This document shows, one piece after another, positions 55,625 to 64,000 of a stretch of 64,000 nt of DNA (positions within the stretch are counted from its first letter, which is position 1; each line of letters begins with the position of its first letter). Under the pieces are notes generated by a model, which was not told the origin of the DNA, did no database searches, and saw nothing but the letters and a program-made list of their open reading frames with translations. The DNA is from Bacillus sp. ISL-34 (GTDB lineage: Bacteria; Bacillota; Bacilli; Bacillales; DSM-1321). The stretch is taken from positions 186,001 through 250,000 of the forward strand of contig NZ_JAGGQJ010000005.1 in assembly GCF_018613325.1 (NCBI RefSeq), written 5' to 3'. The position numbers and the translations under genes are program-made.

Positions 55625-57591
55625 TCTTTATGTCCCCCTTCTAAATATTCATCAATTGCTGCTTTTAATCGACTTTCGGCTTCATCTATGGAGCATACCT
55701 GTTGAGTGGCGGCATTTGTAAGATGCCCGCCTCCATTCAACATTTCCATGATCACCTGTACATTGATGTCACCAAGAGAACGTGCACTTATGCCAACTGT
55801 ATCATCAGATCGCTTAGCCATTACAAAGGAAGCGACAACGCCATCCATGGTCAATAGGGTGTCCGCAGCCTGAGCAATGAGCACCTGATTATGAACCTGA
55901 TCGGTTTTTGCCGCGGCAATGGCAATTCCCTTTTTATAAAAGATGACTTCTTCAATGAGCTTCGAACGTTTGATATAGGTGTCCACGTCTTCTTTTAAGA
56001 ATTTCTGTACAAGCACCGTATCAGCTCCATGCGCCCTTAGATAAGAGGCTGCATCGAAAGTACGTGAACCCGTTCTTAAGGTGAAGCTTTTCGTATCGAC
56101 GATGATACCCGCAAGAAGGGCCGTCGACTCCAGCATATCAATCTTTGAGCGTTTCGGCTGATATTCAAGCAGTTCGGTCACAAGTTCTGCCGTTGAAGAT
56201 GCATATGGCTCCATATAGACGAGCAATGAGTTCTTGATGAACTCCTCACCCCTTCGATGATGGTCGATGACTACAACCTTATCGATCCTATTCAATAACC
56301 GCTCTTCAATCACCATGGATGGTTTATGTGTATCGACCACGACCAGCAAGGTCTCATCCGTAATCATTTCAAATGCATCATCAGGTGTTATGAACCGGCC
56401 ATACAGCTCTTCTTTATTTTTGATCTCTTCCATTAAACGAAGGACGCTGCTATCGAGCTGCTGGGTGTCGATGACAATATACCCTTCACGTTCATTCATT
56501 TGGGCAACTTTCAGAATGCCGATCGCTGAACCGATTGCGTCCATATCCGGGTTTTTATGGCCCATGACAATGACTTTATCACTATCGAGGACTATATCCT
56601 TCAATGCATGGGAAATGACACGTGCACGGACCCTCGTGCGTTTTTCCATCGGATTGGTTTTGCCGCCATAGAATTTCACTTTTCCATTCGCTTGCTTTAT
56701 GGCTACCTGGTCACCGCCCCGCCCTAGGGCGAGATCCAAGCTGGACTGTGCAAGCGTACCTAGTTCCGGCAAGGATGACACGGCCGAACCGACCCCGATG
56801 CTCAAGGTCAATGGTACATTTTGCTTGGCCGTCGTTTCCCTGATTTCATCCAAAATCGAGAATTTGCCCTTCTCAAGCTGATGAAGGATATGCTCATTGA
56901 AGACAGCGATGAATCGTTCCGAGGATACCCGTTTAAAGAAAACGCCATTATCCCTTGCCCATTTATCAAGAAGTGAGGTAACCAAGCTATTAATGCTGCT
57001 TTTACGCTGATCATCCATACCCTGTGTCAAATCATCATAGTTATCAAGAAGAATGATCGCAATTGCCGTTCGCTCATCTTCATATAATTTCTCGATTTCC
57101 ACTTGCTCCGTCACATCAAAAAAGTACAGAAGCCTTTCATCACGCTTATGGACCACCTTGAATTTCCGATCGTGGAGCGTAAGTGTCTCTGTCTCGATCT
57201 CTTGCTTGATTAACGGTACTATCGAGTCCGCAACATCGTATAGCGATCTTCCTGCCAAGGAGTCTTCACTAAAACAAGAAGCCAGGAATGGATTGGTCCA
57301 TTCAATGTAATAATCCTCATTAAAGAGCATGATCCCAATCGGCATTTCCAATAACGCTTCCTCGCCCACCTTCTTTAAACGGTAGGATAAAGTCGTTATA
57401 TACTCTTCAGTCTTTCGTTGCTTTTTTTCTACCATTCTTAATGTTAAATAAAATAAACCAGCAAGAATCAATAATCCAACAAGTGCAATAACCCAATTAT
57501 AATAAGCCAATACGCCCAATAGTAAAACGACCGCGGCCAGCACCCCATACAATGGGGACTTAATCGAGTATTCTTTCAAATAAGATGGCAT
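55621..57591 (-). CDS. gdpP: Cyclic-di-AMP phosphodiesterase GdpP
   Basis: A 656-residue membrane enzyme that breaks down c-di-AMP to pApA. Two helices (about 13-50), a PAS-like heme domain, a degenerate GGDEF domain (about 170-300, the GGDEF motif is not conserved) and the DHH-DHHA1 domain: DMDAIGSA near 345, VVDTHKP near 415, VIDHHRRG near 440 and [10 protein letters not shown] near 621. ATG 57591 has GGAG eight bases upstream; the frame to 57612 is an extension. Neighbours are the DUF2232 gene and rplI, the usual order. Confidence 0.95.
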   Translation of the reverse strand: MPSYLKEYSIKSPLYGVLAAVVLLLGVLAYYNWVIALVGLLILAGLFYLTLRMVEKKQRKTEEYITTLSYRLKKVGEEALLEMPIGIMLFNEDYYIEWTNPFLASCFSEDSLAGRSLYDVADSIVPLIKQEIETETLTLHDRKFKVVHKRDERLLYFFDVTEQVEIEKLYEDERTAIAIILLDNYDDLTQGMDDQRKSSINSLVTSLLDKWARDNGVFFKRVSSERFIAVFNEHILHQLEKGKFSILDEIRETTAKQNVPLTLSIGVGSAVSSLPELGTLAQSSLDLALGRGGDQVAIKQANGKVKFYGGKTNPMEKRTRVRARVISHALKDIVLDSDKVIVMGHKNPDMDAIGSAIGILKVAQMNEREGYIVIDTQQLDSSVLRLMEEIKNKEELYGRFITPDDAFEMITDETLLVVVDTHKPSMVIEERLLNRIDKVVVIDHHRRGEEFIKNSLLVYMEPYASSTAELVTELLEYQPKRSKIDMLESTALLAGIIVDTKSFTLRTGSRTFDAASYLRAHGADTVLVQKFLKEDVDTYIKRSKLIEEVIFYKKGIAIAAAKTDQVHNQVLIAQAADTLLTMDGVVASFVMAKRSDDTVGISARSLGDINVQVIMEMLNGGGHLTNAATQQVCSIDEAESRLKAAIDEYLEGGHKE

Positions 57592-57632
57592 AGTTTCAGC
57601 TCCTAAAAGCATCTGTTTTACAAAAAAGTCTT

Positions 57633-58580
57633 CTATTCCTTTTTCTTGATTGTCTCCCTAAATGGGAAGCCTAAATCTATTATACCTAAAAATCGGACGG
57701 CCGTCGTAATAATCGGAATCGGCAGAAGCAAAGAAAAAACCACGATTAAAACAGGTATGGCCTTAGCCCATGACTTAACATGAGCGATATAGAACATCAG
57801 GGAATATCCTTGTAACAAAATGAAGAACTGCAGTATGAAAAATAGGTTCGTTATGGCCATATATACAAAACTGTTCTTGTCCGTATTCACAAAAAGAGCA
57901 AGAAGCATCGTAATTAAATAATACCATAAAAGGCTTTTCGGAAGTCGCAGATTCCGAAAATGGGGCCATTTTAACGCCTTATCACTGAATCTCTTCACAA
58001 TGGGATGCGCAGCGAAGAAAATCAATAAAACCATGATGACGGACATCAAGACGAACAAACTTGGCATCAGCGTGTTCATCATATCGATTGATTCATACAA
58101 GCCCTTTTTGACTTGTTCCGTCGGTGCCTGTCCCAAAGAATCCATGATGCCGATTGTATTTTCGAGGGACCTCTCAGCCATGTTCATCGATTCTTCTATG
58201 TAATTAACGTCCGTTATCAACACTGAAGCTGCATATATTAATAAAATGCCTCCCAGGAAAACAAGGACTGCGCTTATGAACATAGGTGCCATCGGTTTGT
58301 CCCTTTTCAAAAAATAGCCAATCGCAATTCCCGTTGCCCCCATGAGCAAGGTCAGCGGAACAGATAATATCGTCCCGATGAGGATCGACAATAACGAGGC
58401 TACAAATAAGTAACCAAGGCTCCACGATAACTTTTGTTTGATTGTGACCAGTATGAATGGAATGGGTAAAAAGAAAGTAGTGAAAATACCCAATAGTGGG
58501 ACTTGTATGGTGATGAACAATAAAATGCAATATAGTGCCAGAAGTGCTCCGCCCTCGGCAATCCGTCTCCCGCTATTCAT
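57633..58580 (-). CDS. DUF2232 membrane protein (YybS-like)
   Basis: A 315-residue protein with eight or so membrane helices of the YybS/DUF2232 family. It is conserved between rpsR and gdpP in Bacillus; its function is unknown. ATG 58580 has AGGGGG eight bases upstream; a GTG at 58589 overlaps that site. It lies 41 bases before gdpP, so they are likely co-transcribed. Confidence 0.85.
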   Translation of the reverse strand: MNSGRRIAEGGALLALYCILLFITIQVPLLGIFTTFFLPIPFILVTIKQKLSWSLGYLFVASLLSILIGTILSVPLTLLMGATGIAIGYFLKRDKPMAPMFISAVLVFLGGILLIYAASVLITDVNYIEESMNMAERSLENTIGIMDSLGQAPTEQVKKGLYESIDMMNTLMPSLFVLMSVIMVLLIFFAAHPIVKRFSDKALKWPHFRNLRLPKSLLWYYLITMLLALFVNTDKNSFVYMAITNLFFILQFFILLQGYSLMFYIAHVKSWAKAIPVLIVVFSLLLPIPIITTAVRFLGIIDLGFPFRETIKKKE

Positions 58581-58729
58581 CTTTTTCACCCCCTGTTATT
58601 ATTTATGTCTTATCTCCATCTTTATATTGTATCCGTTACGGCCAGGATATTTCAAACAACACATTCTTTTTTAGGATATGATTATTTTTTCTGAGGAAAA
58701 CATCCGGTTAACTTCCTTTTTGAAATTAA

Positions 58730-58753
58730 AAAAAACCGCAATTAGCGGTTTTC
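58730..58753 (-). terminator. Second terminator after rpsR
   Basis: AAAACCGC/GCGGTTTT with a five-base loop and eight T on the minus strand. Confidence 0.85.
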
Positions 58754-58773
58754 AGGAATAAGTGACAACTTAT

Positions 58774-58809
58774 AAAAAAGGCACATTAAGGATAACTCCT
58801 CAATGTGCC
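58774..58809 (-). terminator. First terminator after rpsR
   Basis: GGCACATT/AATGTGCC hairpin seven bases after the rpsR stop, with six T on the minus strand. It forms a tandem pair with 58730-58753. Confidence 0.88.
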
Positions 58810-58815
58810 AATTTA

Positions 58816-59055
58816 TTATTCACCAGATACATATGGTAGTAAAGCCATAGTACGTGAGCGTTTAATAGCAATCGTTAATTTACGTTGATATTTAGCGCTT
58901 GTGCCAGTTACACGACGTGGTAAAATTTTACCGCGTTCTGAGACGAATTTTTTAAGAAGATCTACATCTTTGTAATCAATTTTAGTGATTCCGTTAGATG
59001 TGAAATAACAAACCTTTTTACGCTTACCGCGTCCTTTACGTCCACCCATTGCCAT
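58816..59055 (-). CDS. rpsR: 30S ribosomal protein S18
   Basis: A 79-residue basic protein with the S18 signature [20 protein letters not shown] and [14 protein letters not shown]. It binds S6 in the platform of the small subunit. Last gene of rpsF-ssb-rpsR, followed by two terminators. Confidence 0.98.
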   Translation of the reverse strand: MAMGGRKGRGKRKKVCYFTSNGITKIDYKDVDLLKKFVSERGKILPRRVTGTSAKYQRKLTIAIKRSRTMALLPYVSGE

Positions 59056-59103
59056 AATAAATTTCCCTCCCTGCTTTTTTGAATTTTCATTTTAAACGGC
59101 TGT

Positions 59104-59631
59104 TTAAAATGGAAGATCATCATCTGAAATGTCGATTGTCTTACCGTCATTTGCAAATGGATCATCATCTACACGAGTGTAGTTGTTATTGCTCCGTTGA
59201 TTCTGATTAGGATTTTGTCCATACGAATTGTTGTCATTTCCGTTATTATTGGCATAACTTCTTTGACCCCCACCGTAAGAACCGCCTTCATTTCTTTCAC
59301 CCGCTGAACTGCTTCGTGGTTCAAGGAATTGAACGCTCTCAGCCAGAATCTCCGTCACATATACGCGTTTGCCGTCTTGTCCTTCATAATTACGTGTTTG
59401 GACACGTCCATCCACGCCAGCTAAACTGCCCTTTTTCAAGAAGTTAGCTACATTTTCTGCCGGTTTACGCCAAACTACACAGTTAATGAAATCCGCTTCA
59501 CGTTCACCCTGCTGATTCGTAAAACTACGGTTCACAGCTAAAGTAAAGGTAGCTACGGGAACTCCATTAGGTGTATATCGTAATTCAGGATCTTTAGTTA
59601 AGCGTCCTACCAAAACTACGCGATTCATCAT
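59104..59631 (-). CDS. ssb: Single-stranded DNA-binding protein
   Basis: A 175-residue SSB: OB fold (about 1-105, starting [20 protein letters not shown]), a flexible Gly/Asn/Gln-rich linker and the acidic protein-docking tip DISDDDLPF. It coats single-stranded DNA at forks and repair sites. ATG 59631 aligns with the usual MxNRV start and has AGGGG upstream. It is the middle gene of the S6-SSB-S18 operon. Confidence 0.97.
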   Translation of the reverse strand: MMNRVVLVGRLTKDPELRYTPNGVPVATFTLAVNRSFTNQQGEREADFINCVVWRKPAENVANFLKKGSLAGVDGRVQTRNYEGQDGKRVYVTEILAESVQFLEPRSSSAGERNEGGSYGGGQRSYANNNGNDNNSYGQNPNQNQRSNNNYTRVDDDPFANDGKTIDISDDDLPF

Positions 59632-59699
59632 CAGAATCAACCCCTAGGTTTCAATCTTGTTTCATGTGAAACAAGATTAGAATTTATATTAATATCGAA

Positions 59700-59984
59700 T
59701 TATACTTCTTCTCTAGTAGCCATGTGGCGAATAATGTCTTCACTGATTTTAGCAAGACGATCGAATTCTTGAATCGCAGCACTTTCAGCGTTAACTTTAA
59801 GAAGCATGTAGTAACCATCACGGAAATCATTGATTTCATATGCAAGACGGCGTTTACCCCATTCTTTTGCTTCTACTTCCGCACCATTATCAGAAAGGAT
59901 TGTGTTGAAACGTTCAACTAAAGCTTTTTTAGCTTCTTCCTCAATGTTTGGACGGATGATATACATAATTTCGTATTTTCTCAT
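59700..59984 (-). CDS. rpsF: 30S ribosomal protein S6
   Basis: A 94-residue protein with the S6 pattern [12 protein letters not shown] at the start and [14 protein letters not shown] near 50. It pairs with S18. ATG 59984 lies eight bases after GGAGG; the upstream GTG at 59993 falls within the ribosome site. Expression is probably fed back by the S6:S18 leader just upstream. Confidence 0.98.
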   Translation of the reverse strand: MRKYEIMYIIRPNIEEEAKKALVERFNTILSDNGAEVEAKEWGKRRLAYEINDFRDGYYMLLKVNAESAAIQEFDRLAKISEDIIRHMATREEV

Positions 59985-59993
59985 CACTGTCAC

Positions 59994-60045
59994 CTCCTTT
60001 TGGTCTAAGCGGCCCTATTGGGCAAGGAGCAATTATTTATAATTA
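59994..60045 (-). ncRNA. S6:S18-binding mRNA leader of rpsF
   Basis: On the minus strand CTCCTT (60029-60024) can pair with AAGGAG (59999-59994), hiding the ribosome site. GCCC/GGGC forms a short inner stem, followed by the unpaired CCG region seen in S6:S18 autoregulatory leaders. Assignment is by structure and position. Confidence 0.65.
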
Positions 60046-60058
60046 CTCACAAGATAAA

Positions 60059-60087
60059 ATTATAGCATAGTTATAGAGGCTTTGCAA
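60059..60087 (-). promoter_or_regulatory. Sigma-A promoter of rpsF-ssb-rpsR
   Basis: Minus strand TTGCAA (60087-60082), 17-base spacer and a perfect TATAAT (60064-60059). Confidence 0.8.
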
Positions 60088-60136
60088 CGAACGGATCGAC
60101 TTATTACAATTAATTGTAATTTAATGATTTAAGTCT

Positions 60137-60174
60137 CAAAAAAAAGACCCTACATATGGAACGGTAGGGTCTTT
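60137..60174 (-). terminator. Terminator after ychF
   Basis: AAAGACCCTAC pairs with GTAGGGTCTTT, followed by eight T on the minus strand. Confidence 0.92.
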
Positions 60175-60179
60175 GAATC

Positions 60180-61280
60180 TTAAACGTTAAAACGGAAATG
60201 GATAACATCGCCATCGTTAACGATGTATTCTTTTCCTTCTAAGCGAACTTTACCCGCTTCTTTTGCAGCACCATGACTGCCCGCTTCAAGTAAATCGGTA
60301 TAAGAAACCGTTTCGGCACGGATGAAACCACGTTCGAAGTCCGTGTGAATGACGCCGGCACATTGAGGGGCTTTCATTCCTTTGCGGAATGTCCAAGCAC
60401 GCACTTCCTGTACACCAGCTGTAAAGTATGTTGCCAATCCAAGCAGATTATAAGAAGCACGGATCAACTGATCAAGACCTGACTCCTCGATGCCAAGTTC
60501 AGATAGGAACATTTCCTTTTCTTCACCTTCAAGCTCTGCAATTTCTTCTTCGATTTTGGCACAAATCACGATTACTTCGGCATTTTCCTTCGCAGCATAT
60601 TCACGAACTTGCTGTACATATTCATTATCGTCAGCATTAGCCACTTCATCTTCGCTCACGTTCGCCACGTAAAGCGTCGGCTTCGCAGTAAGTAAATGCA
60701 TGCCCTTCACGATTTTTTGCTGCTCTTCAGTAAACTCGACGGTACGTGCAGGCTTCTCATCTTCCAATGCTTCTTTTAAAGCCACAAGGATTTCATGTTC
60801 TGCCACAGCGGCTTTATCTTTTTGCTTGGCCATTTTTCCGACACGGTCGATGCGTTTGACAACAGATTCCAAATCGGCAAGGATCAATTCAAGGTTGATG
60901 ACTTCAATATCATCGATTGGATTAACTTTTCCGGAAACATGTGTAATGTTATCGTCTGCAAAACAACGGACGACTTGACAAATGGCATCCACTTGACGGA
61001 TATGGGAAAGGAATTTATTACCCAATCCTTCTCCTTTACTTGCTCCTTTTACGATCCCGGCGATATCCGTGAATTCAAATGCTGTCGGAACCGTCTTTTT
61101 CGGTTTAACCAATTCAGTCAATTTTTGCAGACGGTAATCTGGCACTTCCACGATCCCGACATTAGGGTCGATCGTACAGAAAGGATAGTTGGCAGATTCC
61201 GCACCTGCCTGAGTAATTGCATTAAATAAAGTGGATTTACCTACGTTAGGCAAACCGACTATACCAGCTGTTAAAGCCAT
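60180..61280 (-). CDS. ychF: Redox-regulated ATPase YchF (Obg-related)
   Basis: A 366-residue P-loop protein: G1 motif GLPNVGKST near residue 8, FTDIAGIVKGASKGEGLGN near 70, a helical insert and a C-terminal TGS domain (about 282-365). YchF binds ATP rather than GTP and associates with ribosomes; it affects stress responses. ATG 61280 has AAGGAG upstream. Confidence 0.96.
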   Translation of the reverse strand: MALTAGIVGLPNVGKSTLFNAITQAGAESANYPFCTIDPNVGIVEVPDYRLQKLTELVKPKKTVPTAFEFTDIAGIVKGASKGEGLGNKFLSHIRQVDAICQVVRCFADDNITHVSGKVNPIDDIEVINLELILADLESVVKRIDRVGKMAKQKDKAAVAEHEILVALKEALEDEKPARTVEFTEEQQKIVKGMHLLTAKPTLYVANVSEDEVANADDNEYVQQVREYAAKENAEVIVICAKIEEEIAELEGEEKEMFLSELGIEESGLDQLIRASYNLLGLATYFTAGVQEVRAWTFRKGMKAPQCAGVIHTDFERGFIRAETVSYTDLLEAGSHGAAKEAGKVRLEGKEYIVNDGDVIHFRFNV

Positions 61281-61435
61281 TTATATTTCACTCCTTCAAG
61301 ATGATTCGTACATATGGGAAAAGAACTGATCTTCCATAAAGACCCTCCAATTACCTAAACCTTTCCCAATTATAGATTTCGCTTCCTAAAAAGACAAGTA
61401 AATCATGAGAAACGTAGGATTACTTTCACTCCAAA

Positions 61436-61464
61436 AAAAAAGCATGATCACTCCTCATGCTTTT
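61436..61464 (-). terminator. Terminator overlapping the end of the DUF951 gene
   Basis: AAAAGCATG/CATGCTTTT with nine T on the minus strand; the right arm lies inside the last codons of the gene. Confidence 0.8.
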
Positions 61465-61645
61465 GCAGAACTTTTTTCATTTTCTTCGCGAATTCACGTC
61501 GGGGCAGCATCACGCTATGACCGCACCCTTCACATTTTATCCGGATATCCATACCGAGCCGTATGATTCTCCACTTGTTCACTCCACAGGGATGCGGTTT
61601 CTTCATTTCCACAATATCCTTTAGTGCAAATTCCTTTTCTTCCAT
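61448..61645 (-). CDS. DUF951 small protein
   Basis: A 65-residue basic protein with KKPHPCGVNKW near residue 15 and CEGCGHSVMLPR near 38; the three or four Cys suggest a small zinc-ribbon-like or nucleic-acid-binding fold. DUF951 genes commonly sit between mscS and ychF; the function is unknown. ATG 61645 lies nine bases after GGGGG; the ATG at 61651 is only three bases away from it. Confidence 0.85.
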   Translation of the reverse strand: MEEKEFALKDIVEMKKPHPCGVNKWRIIRLGMDIRIKCEGCGHSVMLPRREFAKKMKKVLQKHEE

Positions 61646-61665
61646 AACCATGAGCCCCCTAACTC

Positions 61666-62502
61666 CTATGACTCGCTGCCATTGTACGTAGATTTTATCC
61701 CACTTGAATCAAGCGCAGCACTTATTTCTTTTCTTAATATCCTGCTGATTTCGATGTGATGCATCGGCTTTGTTTCCGCTTTAATCCGAAAGACGATTTC
61801 TTCAGGACTGATTTTTTCAATTCCCAAAAATTCAGGTGCTTTGACCAAGGCTTCGTATTTGCCTTCCATACTGTTTAAAAGATCGATCAGCACCTTCTCG
61901 GCACGCTCGGCCGATCCATCGTTAGGTATGGTCACATCAATAACAGCCATACTGTTTAAAATGGAATAATTCGTGACCTGGACGATGCTTCCGTTGGGTA
62001 TGAAGTGCAATTCACCTGCACCGCTTTTAATTTTTGTAGTACGAAGTCCGATTTCAATGACTTCCCCTTCAAATGTATTGATTTTAATATAATCGCCAAC
62101 CGAGAAATGATCTTCAAAAATTACAAAAAACCCAGTAATTATATCCTTGACCAAACTTTGGGCACCAAACCCAATCGCCAAACCGAGAACACCAGCACCA
62201 GCGAGTAATGGCATTACGTGAAGTCCAAAAATCTCCAGAATCATCAACAAGGCAATGAAATTGATGACATAGGTGATGATATTTTCCAGCAATTTAATGA
62301 GTGTCGCTTCCCTGCGCTCCGATACCCGAATCGGACTTCTTAAACGTGCTTTGAAAAATTTATTCAGAATAGTCTTTCCTATTGTAATAATAATACGCGA
62401 TAACAACAGAACAAGGAAGATTTTAATAATGCCCTCTCCCATCAGCAGCCATATCTTTTCATCCATTATCTCTTTTGTAACGTTATCATAAATGCGATCC
62501 AT
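61666..62502 (-). CDS. Small-conductance mechanosensitive channel (MscS family)
   Basis: A 278-residue MscS-type channel: three membrane helices, the pore helix region PLLAGAGVLGLAIGFGAQSL near residue 100, then the beta domain (GDYIKINTFEGEVIEIGLRTT) and cytoplasmic cage. It opens on membrane tension to release solutes during osmotic downshock. ATG 62502 has GGAGG five bases upstream; the frame to 62592 lacks a site. Confidence 0.92.
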   Translation of the reverse strand: MDRIYDNVTKEIMDEKIWLLMGEGIIKIFLVLLLSRIIITIGKTILNKFFKARLRSPIRVSERREATLIKLLENIITYVINFIALLMILEIFGLHVMPLLAGAGVLGLAIGFGAQSLVKDIITGFFVIFEDHFSVGDYIKINTFEGEVIEIGLRTTKIKSGAGELHFIPNGSIVQVTNYSILNSMAVIDVTIPNDGSAERAEKVLIDLLNSMEGKYEALVKAPEFLGIEKISPEEIVFRIKAETKPMHHIEISRILRKEISAALDSSGIKSTYNGSES

Positions 62503-62832
62503 ATTTTCCTCCTGCTTAATGCAAATAACTGTAAAACTATTATATCTTCTATATGATTTTTTCCCATAAAGACTTATTCCTCTACCCTTCATGAATTGAG
62601 ATAACCATGAATTAGAGAGATTTTCTCTATTTTATCAATAAATAATGGTTTCTGTACAAAAAAATTATGGGTATATAGGTAAAATAATTAGAAGTTTTTA
62701 CCCAGATATTCAAGTAATTATTTACTAGAAAGTATAAATAAAAGCAATTGGTAGAGGATGAAGTCGATTCATATCCCCTTCACCTGTTTGCATGTTCTAC
62801 AAAAAATTCCCTCATCCATAATGTTAAATACC

Positions 62833-62861
62833 GTATATTTTCCCCCTTTTATCCGTATACT
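62833..62861 (+). promoter_or_regulatory. Possible forespore-type promoter of yyaC
   Basis: GTATA at 62833-62837 and CGTATACT at 62854-62861, about 16 bases apart, loosely fit sigma-F/sigma-G patterns, 33 bases before the start. The rest of the 62503-62832 gap is AT-rich with only a small hairpin near 62612-62635. Confidence 0.3.
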
Positions 62862-62893
62862 GTAATACCAAATAAAGTAAAGGAGTTGAGCCG

Positions 62894-63529
62894 ATGAATC
62901 TGAATTCTAGTCTATTTAATAATAACAAAAATAGATTGAGTCGCATCCTGCATGAAGATACGGATGCATCCAAACAAATTTCCCAGGAATTGATCAACCT
63001 CCTACCTACCGGAAAGCTTCAGCCAATCGTCATCGTCTGTATAGGCACAGACCGTTCCACAGGCGATTCACTCGGACCACTTGTCGGCACTCTGCTTAGT
63101 GAGAAAGCTGAAAACAGCACTTCTTCATTCCATGTTTATGGAACTCTGGATGACCCTATACATGCGATGAATTTACAGGAAAAATTAAATGAAATTAAAA
63201 AGATTCATGCCAATCCCTTTATAGTCGGAATCGATGCTTGCTTAGGGAAAATGAAAAGCGTCGGCATCGTTCAAATCGGTCAGGGACCAGTGAAGCCAGG
63301 CGCTGGTGTCAATAAAGATCTTCCTTCAGTTGGAAATGCCCATATTACAGGAATCGTGAATGTGAGTGGATTCATGGAGTTCATGGTCTTGCAGAATACG
63401 CGTCTTAATCTTGTGCTGAAAATGGCCAAAACCATTGCCGAGGGGATTTATGAAGCACAAAATCATTATCCAATAAAACCTTCCATCACTCCTTTCACAT
63501 GGTCATTCAAGCAAGAAAAAACCCTTTGA
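62894..63529 (+). CDS. yyaC: Sporulation protein YyaC (GPR-like fold)
   Basis: A 211-residue DUF1256 protein related to the germination protease GPR. Motifs: IVCIGTDRSTGDSLGPLVG near residue 50, the acidic FIVGIDACLGK near 112, and GVNKDLPSVGNAHITGIVNV near 142. It is found in spore formers; the exact role is unclear. ATG 62894 has AAGGAG upstream. It is the only plus-strand gene in this conserved block. Confidence 0.92.
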   Translation: MNLNSSLFNNNKNRLSRILHEDTDASKQISQELINLLPTGKLQPIVIVCIGTDRSTGDSLGPLVGTLLSEKAENSTSSFHVYGTLDDPIHAMNLQEKLNEIKKIHANPFIVGIDACLGKMKSVGIVQIGQGPVKPGAGVNKDLPSVGNAHITGIVNVSGFMEFMVLQNTRLNLVLKMAKTIAEGIYEAQNHYPIKPSITPFTWSFKQEKTL

Positions 63530-63546
63530 TCGGTTTTTGCTTATTA

Positions 63547-63586
63547 TAAAAAAGAAGGAAGGGATCATCCCCTTCCTTCTTTTTTA
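63547..63586. terminator. Bidirectional terminator between yyaC and the DUF554 gene
   Basis: AAAAAAGAAGGAAGGG pairs with CCCTTCCTTCTTTTTT between convergent genes. Confidence 0.9.
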
Positions 63587-64000
63587 TACATAATACATGA
63601 AAGTAACCAAAATGGCGGTGATCATTATCCCTGGAAGCAGATTCGCCACCCTTATTTTGGTGACACCGATAATATTCAAGCCAATTGCCAAAATCATGAC
63701 TCCCCCAGTTGCCGTCATTTCCAATATGAAGGAATCCATTAAAGCAGTTGGGATCATCGTATTGATCTGCCTTGAAAAAATCGCTATGAACCCCTCATAA
63801 AGAATGATCGGAAATGCTGAAAAAAGTACACCTATGCCAAGCGTGCTGGCGAGGACCAATGCTGTAAATCCATCGATGATCGCTTTTGTTATCAAAACGT
63901 CATGATCATTCCGGATACCGCTATCCAGGGCACCGATAATGGCCATCGCCCCAATGCCAAATATGAGCGTAGCCGTTACAAACCCCTGAGATATCGAAGT
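63584..64000 (-). CDS. DUF554 membrane protein, 5' end cut by the window edge
   Basis: The last 138 codons of a DUF554 (YdfK-like) membrane protein; the frame is open to position 64000 (GFVTATLIFGIGAMAIIGAL), so roughly the first 90 residues lie outside. At least three membrane helices are visible, and DSGIRNDHDVLITKAIIDGF is typical of the family. Function unknown. Confidence 0.88.
   Translation of the reverse strand, partial: TSISQGFVTATLIFGIGAMAIIGALDSGIRNDHDVLITKAIIDGFTALVLASTLGIGVLFSAFPIILYEGFIAIFSRQINTMIPTALMDSFILEMTATGGVMILAIGLNIIGVTKIRVANLLPGIMITAILVTFMYYV

Overview
The window looks like a chromosomal segment from a low-GC, spore-forming member of the Bacillaceae, probably a Bacillus or Peribacillus relative. 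The evidence is strong GGAGG-type ribosome binding sites, sigma-A promoters, Rho-independent terminators after most operons, and a walR-walK-walH-walI-walJ-htrC / rlmH / purA / dnaB / rplI / gdpP / rpsR-ssb-rpsF / ychF / yyaC order that matches the left flank of oriC in Bacillus. The species is inferred from memory of synteny, not from a database search.

Layout. 1-4.4 kb (minus): an ABC efflux set (membrane-fusion protein, ATPase, MacB-like permease) followed by a response regulator and a sensor kinase cut by the left edge. 4.6-6.6 kb (plus): a DUF485 protein and an acetate-type sodium:solute symporter. 6.7-13 kb: a split threonine/serine exporter, an alpha/beta hydrolase, a dicarboxylate/amino-acid symporter, a PUA-type rRNA methyltransferase and a PfoR-like PTS IIC protein. 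13.4-13.7 kb holds the frameshifted tail of a dead LysR regulator. 13.8-19.5 kb (minus) is a complete ribose operon rbsR-K-D-A-C-B with a combined RbsR/CcpA-type operator. 19.7-20.1 kb holds two copies of a GC-rich repeat. 20.2-28.6 kb (minus) is a six-gene NIS siderophore operon in the rhbABCDEF order (schizokinen/rhizobactin type), driven by a promoter inside a near-perfect palindrome of Fur-like sites. 28.8-32.1 kb (plus) is a VTC domain / DUF4956 / CotH-kinase trio. 32.6-35.5 kb (plus) carries a cytoplasmic alpha-amylase and pepT. 35.5-41.7 kb has katE, dbpA, hmoA, a RlmN-type methylase and rlmH.

42-64 kb is the conserved origin-flanking block, nearly all on the minus strand and so pointing away from oriC, which is inferred to lie beyond the right edge. 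It runs htrC, the walRKHIJ cell-wall control operon, an M23 peptidase with a WalR-box promoter, four tRNAs (Lys, Glu, Asp, Phe), purA with paired PurBoxes, dnaB, rplI, gdpP, a DUF2232 gene, rpsF-ssb-rpsR with an S6:S18-type leader, ychF, a DUF951 gene, an MscS channel, yyaC (plus) and a DUF554 gene cut by the right edge.

The most interesting unexplained signals are a cluster of about seven DnaA boxes around the CxxH/CxxC gene at 42.0-42.3 kb; the VTC-DUF4956-CotH cassette, whose Gly/Met-rich tail resembles segments in the efflux adaptor and sensor kinase at the left end; the siderophore operon without any transporter; and several repeats of unknown role. I saw no CRISPR array, prophage or insertion sequence.
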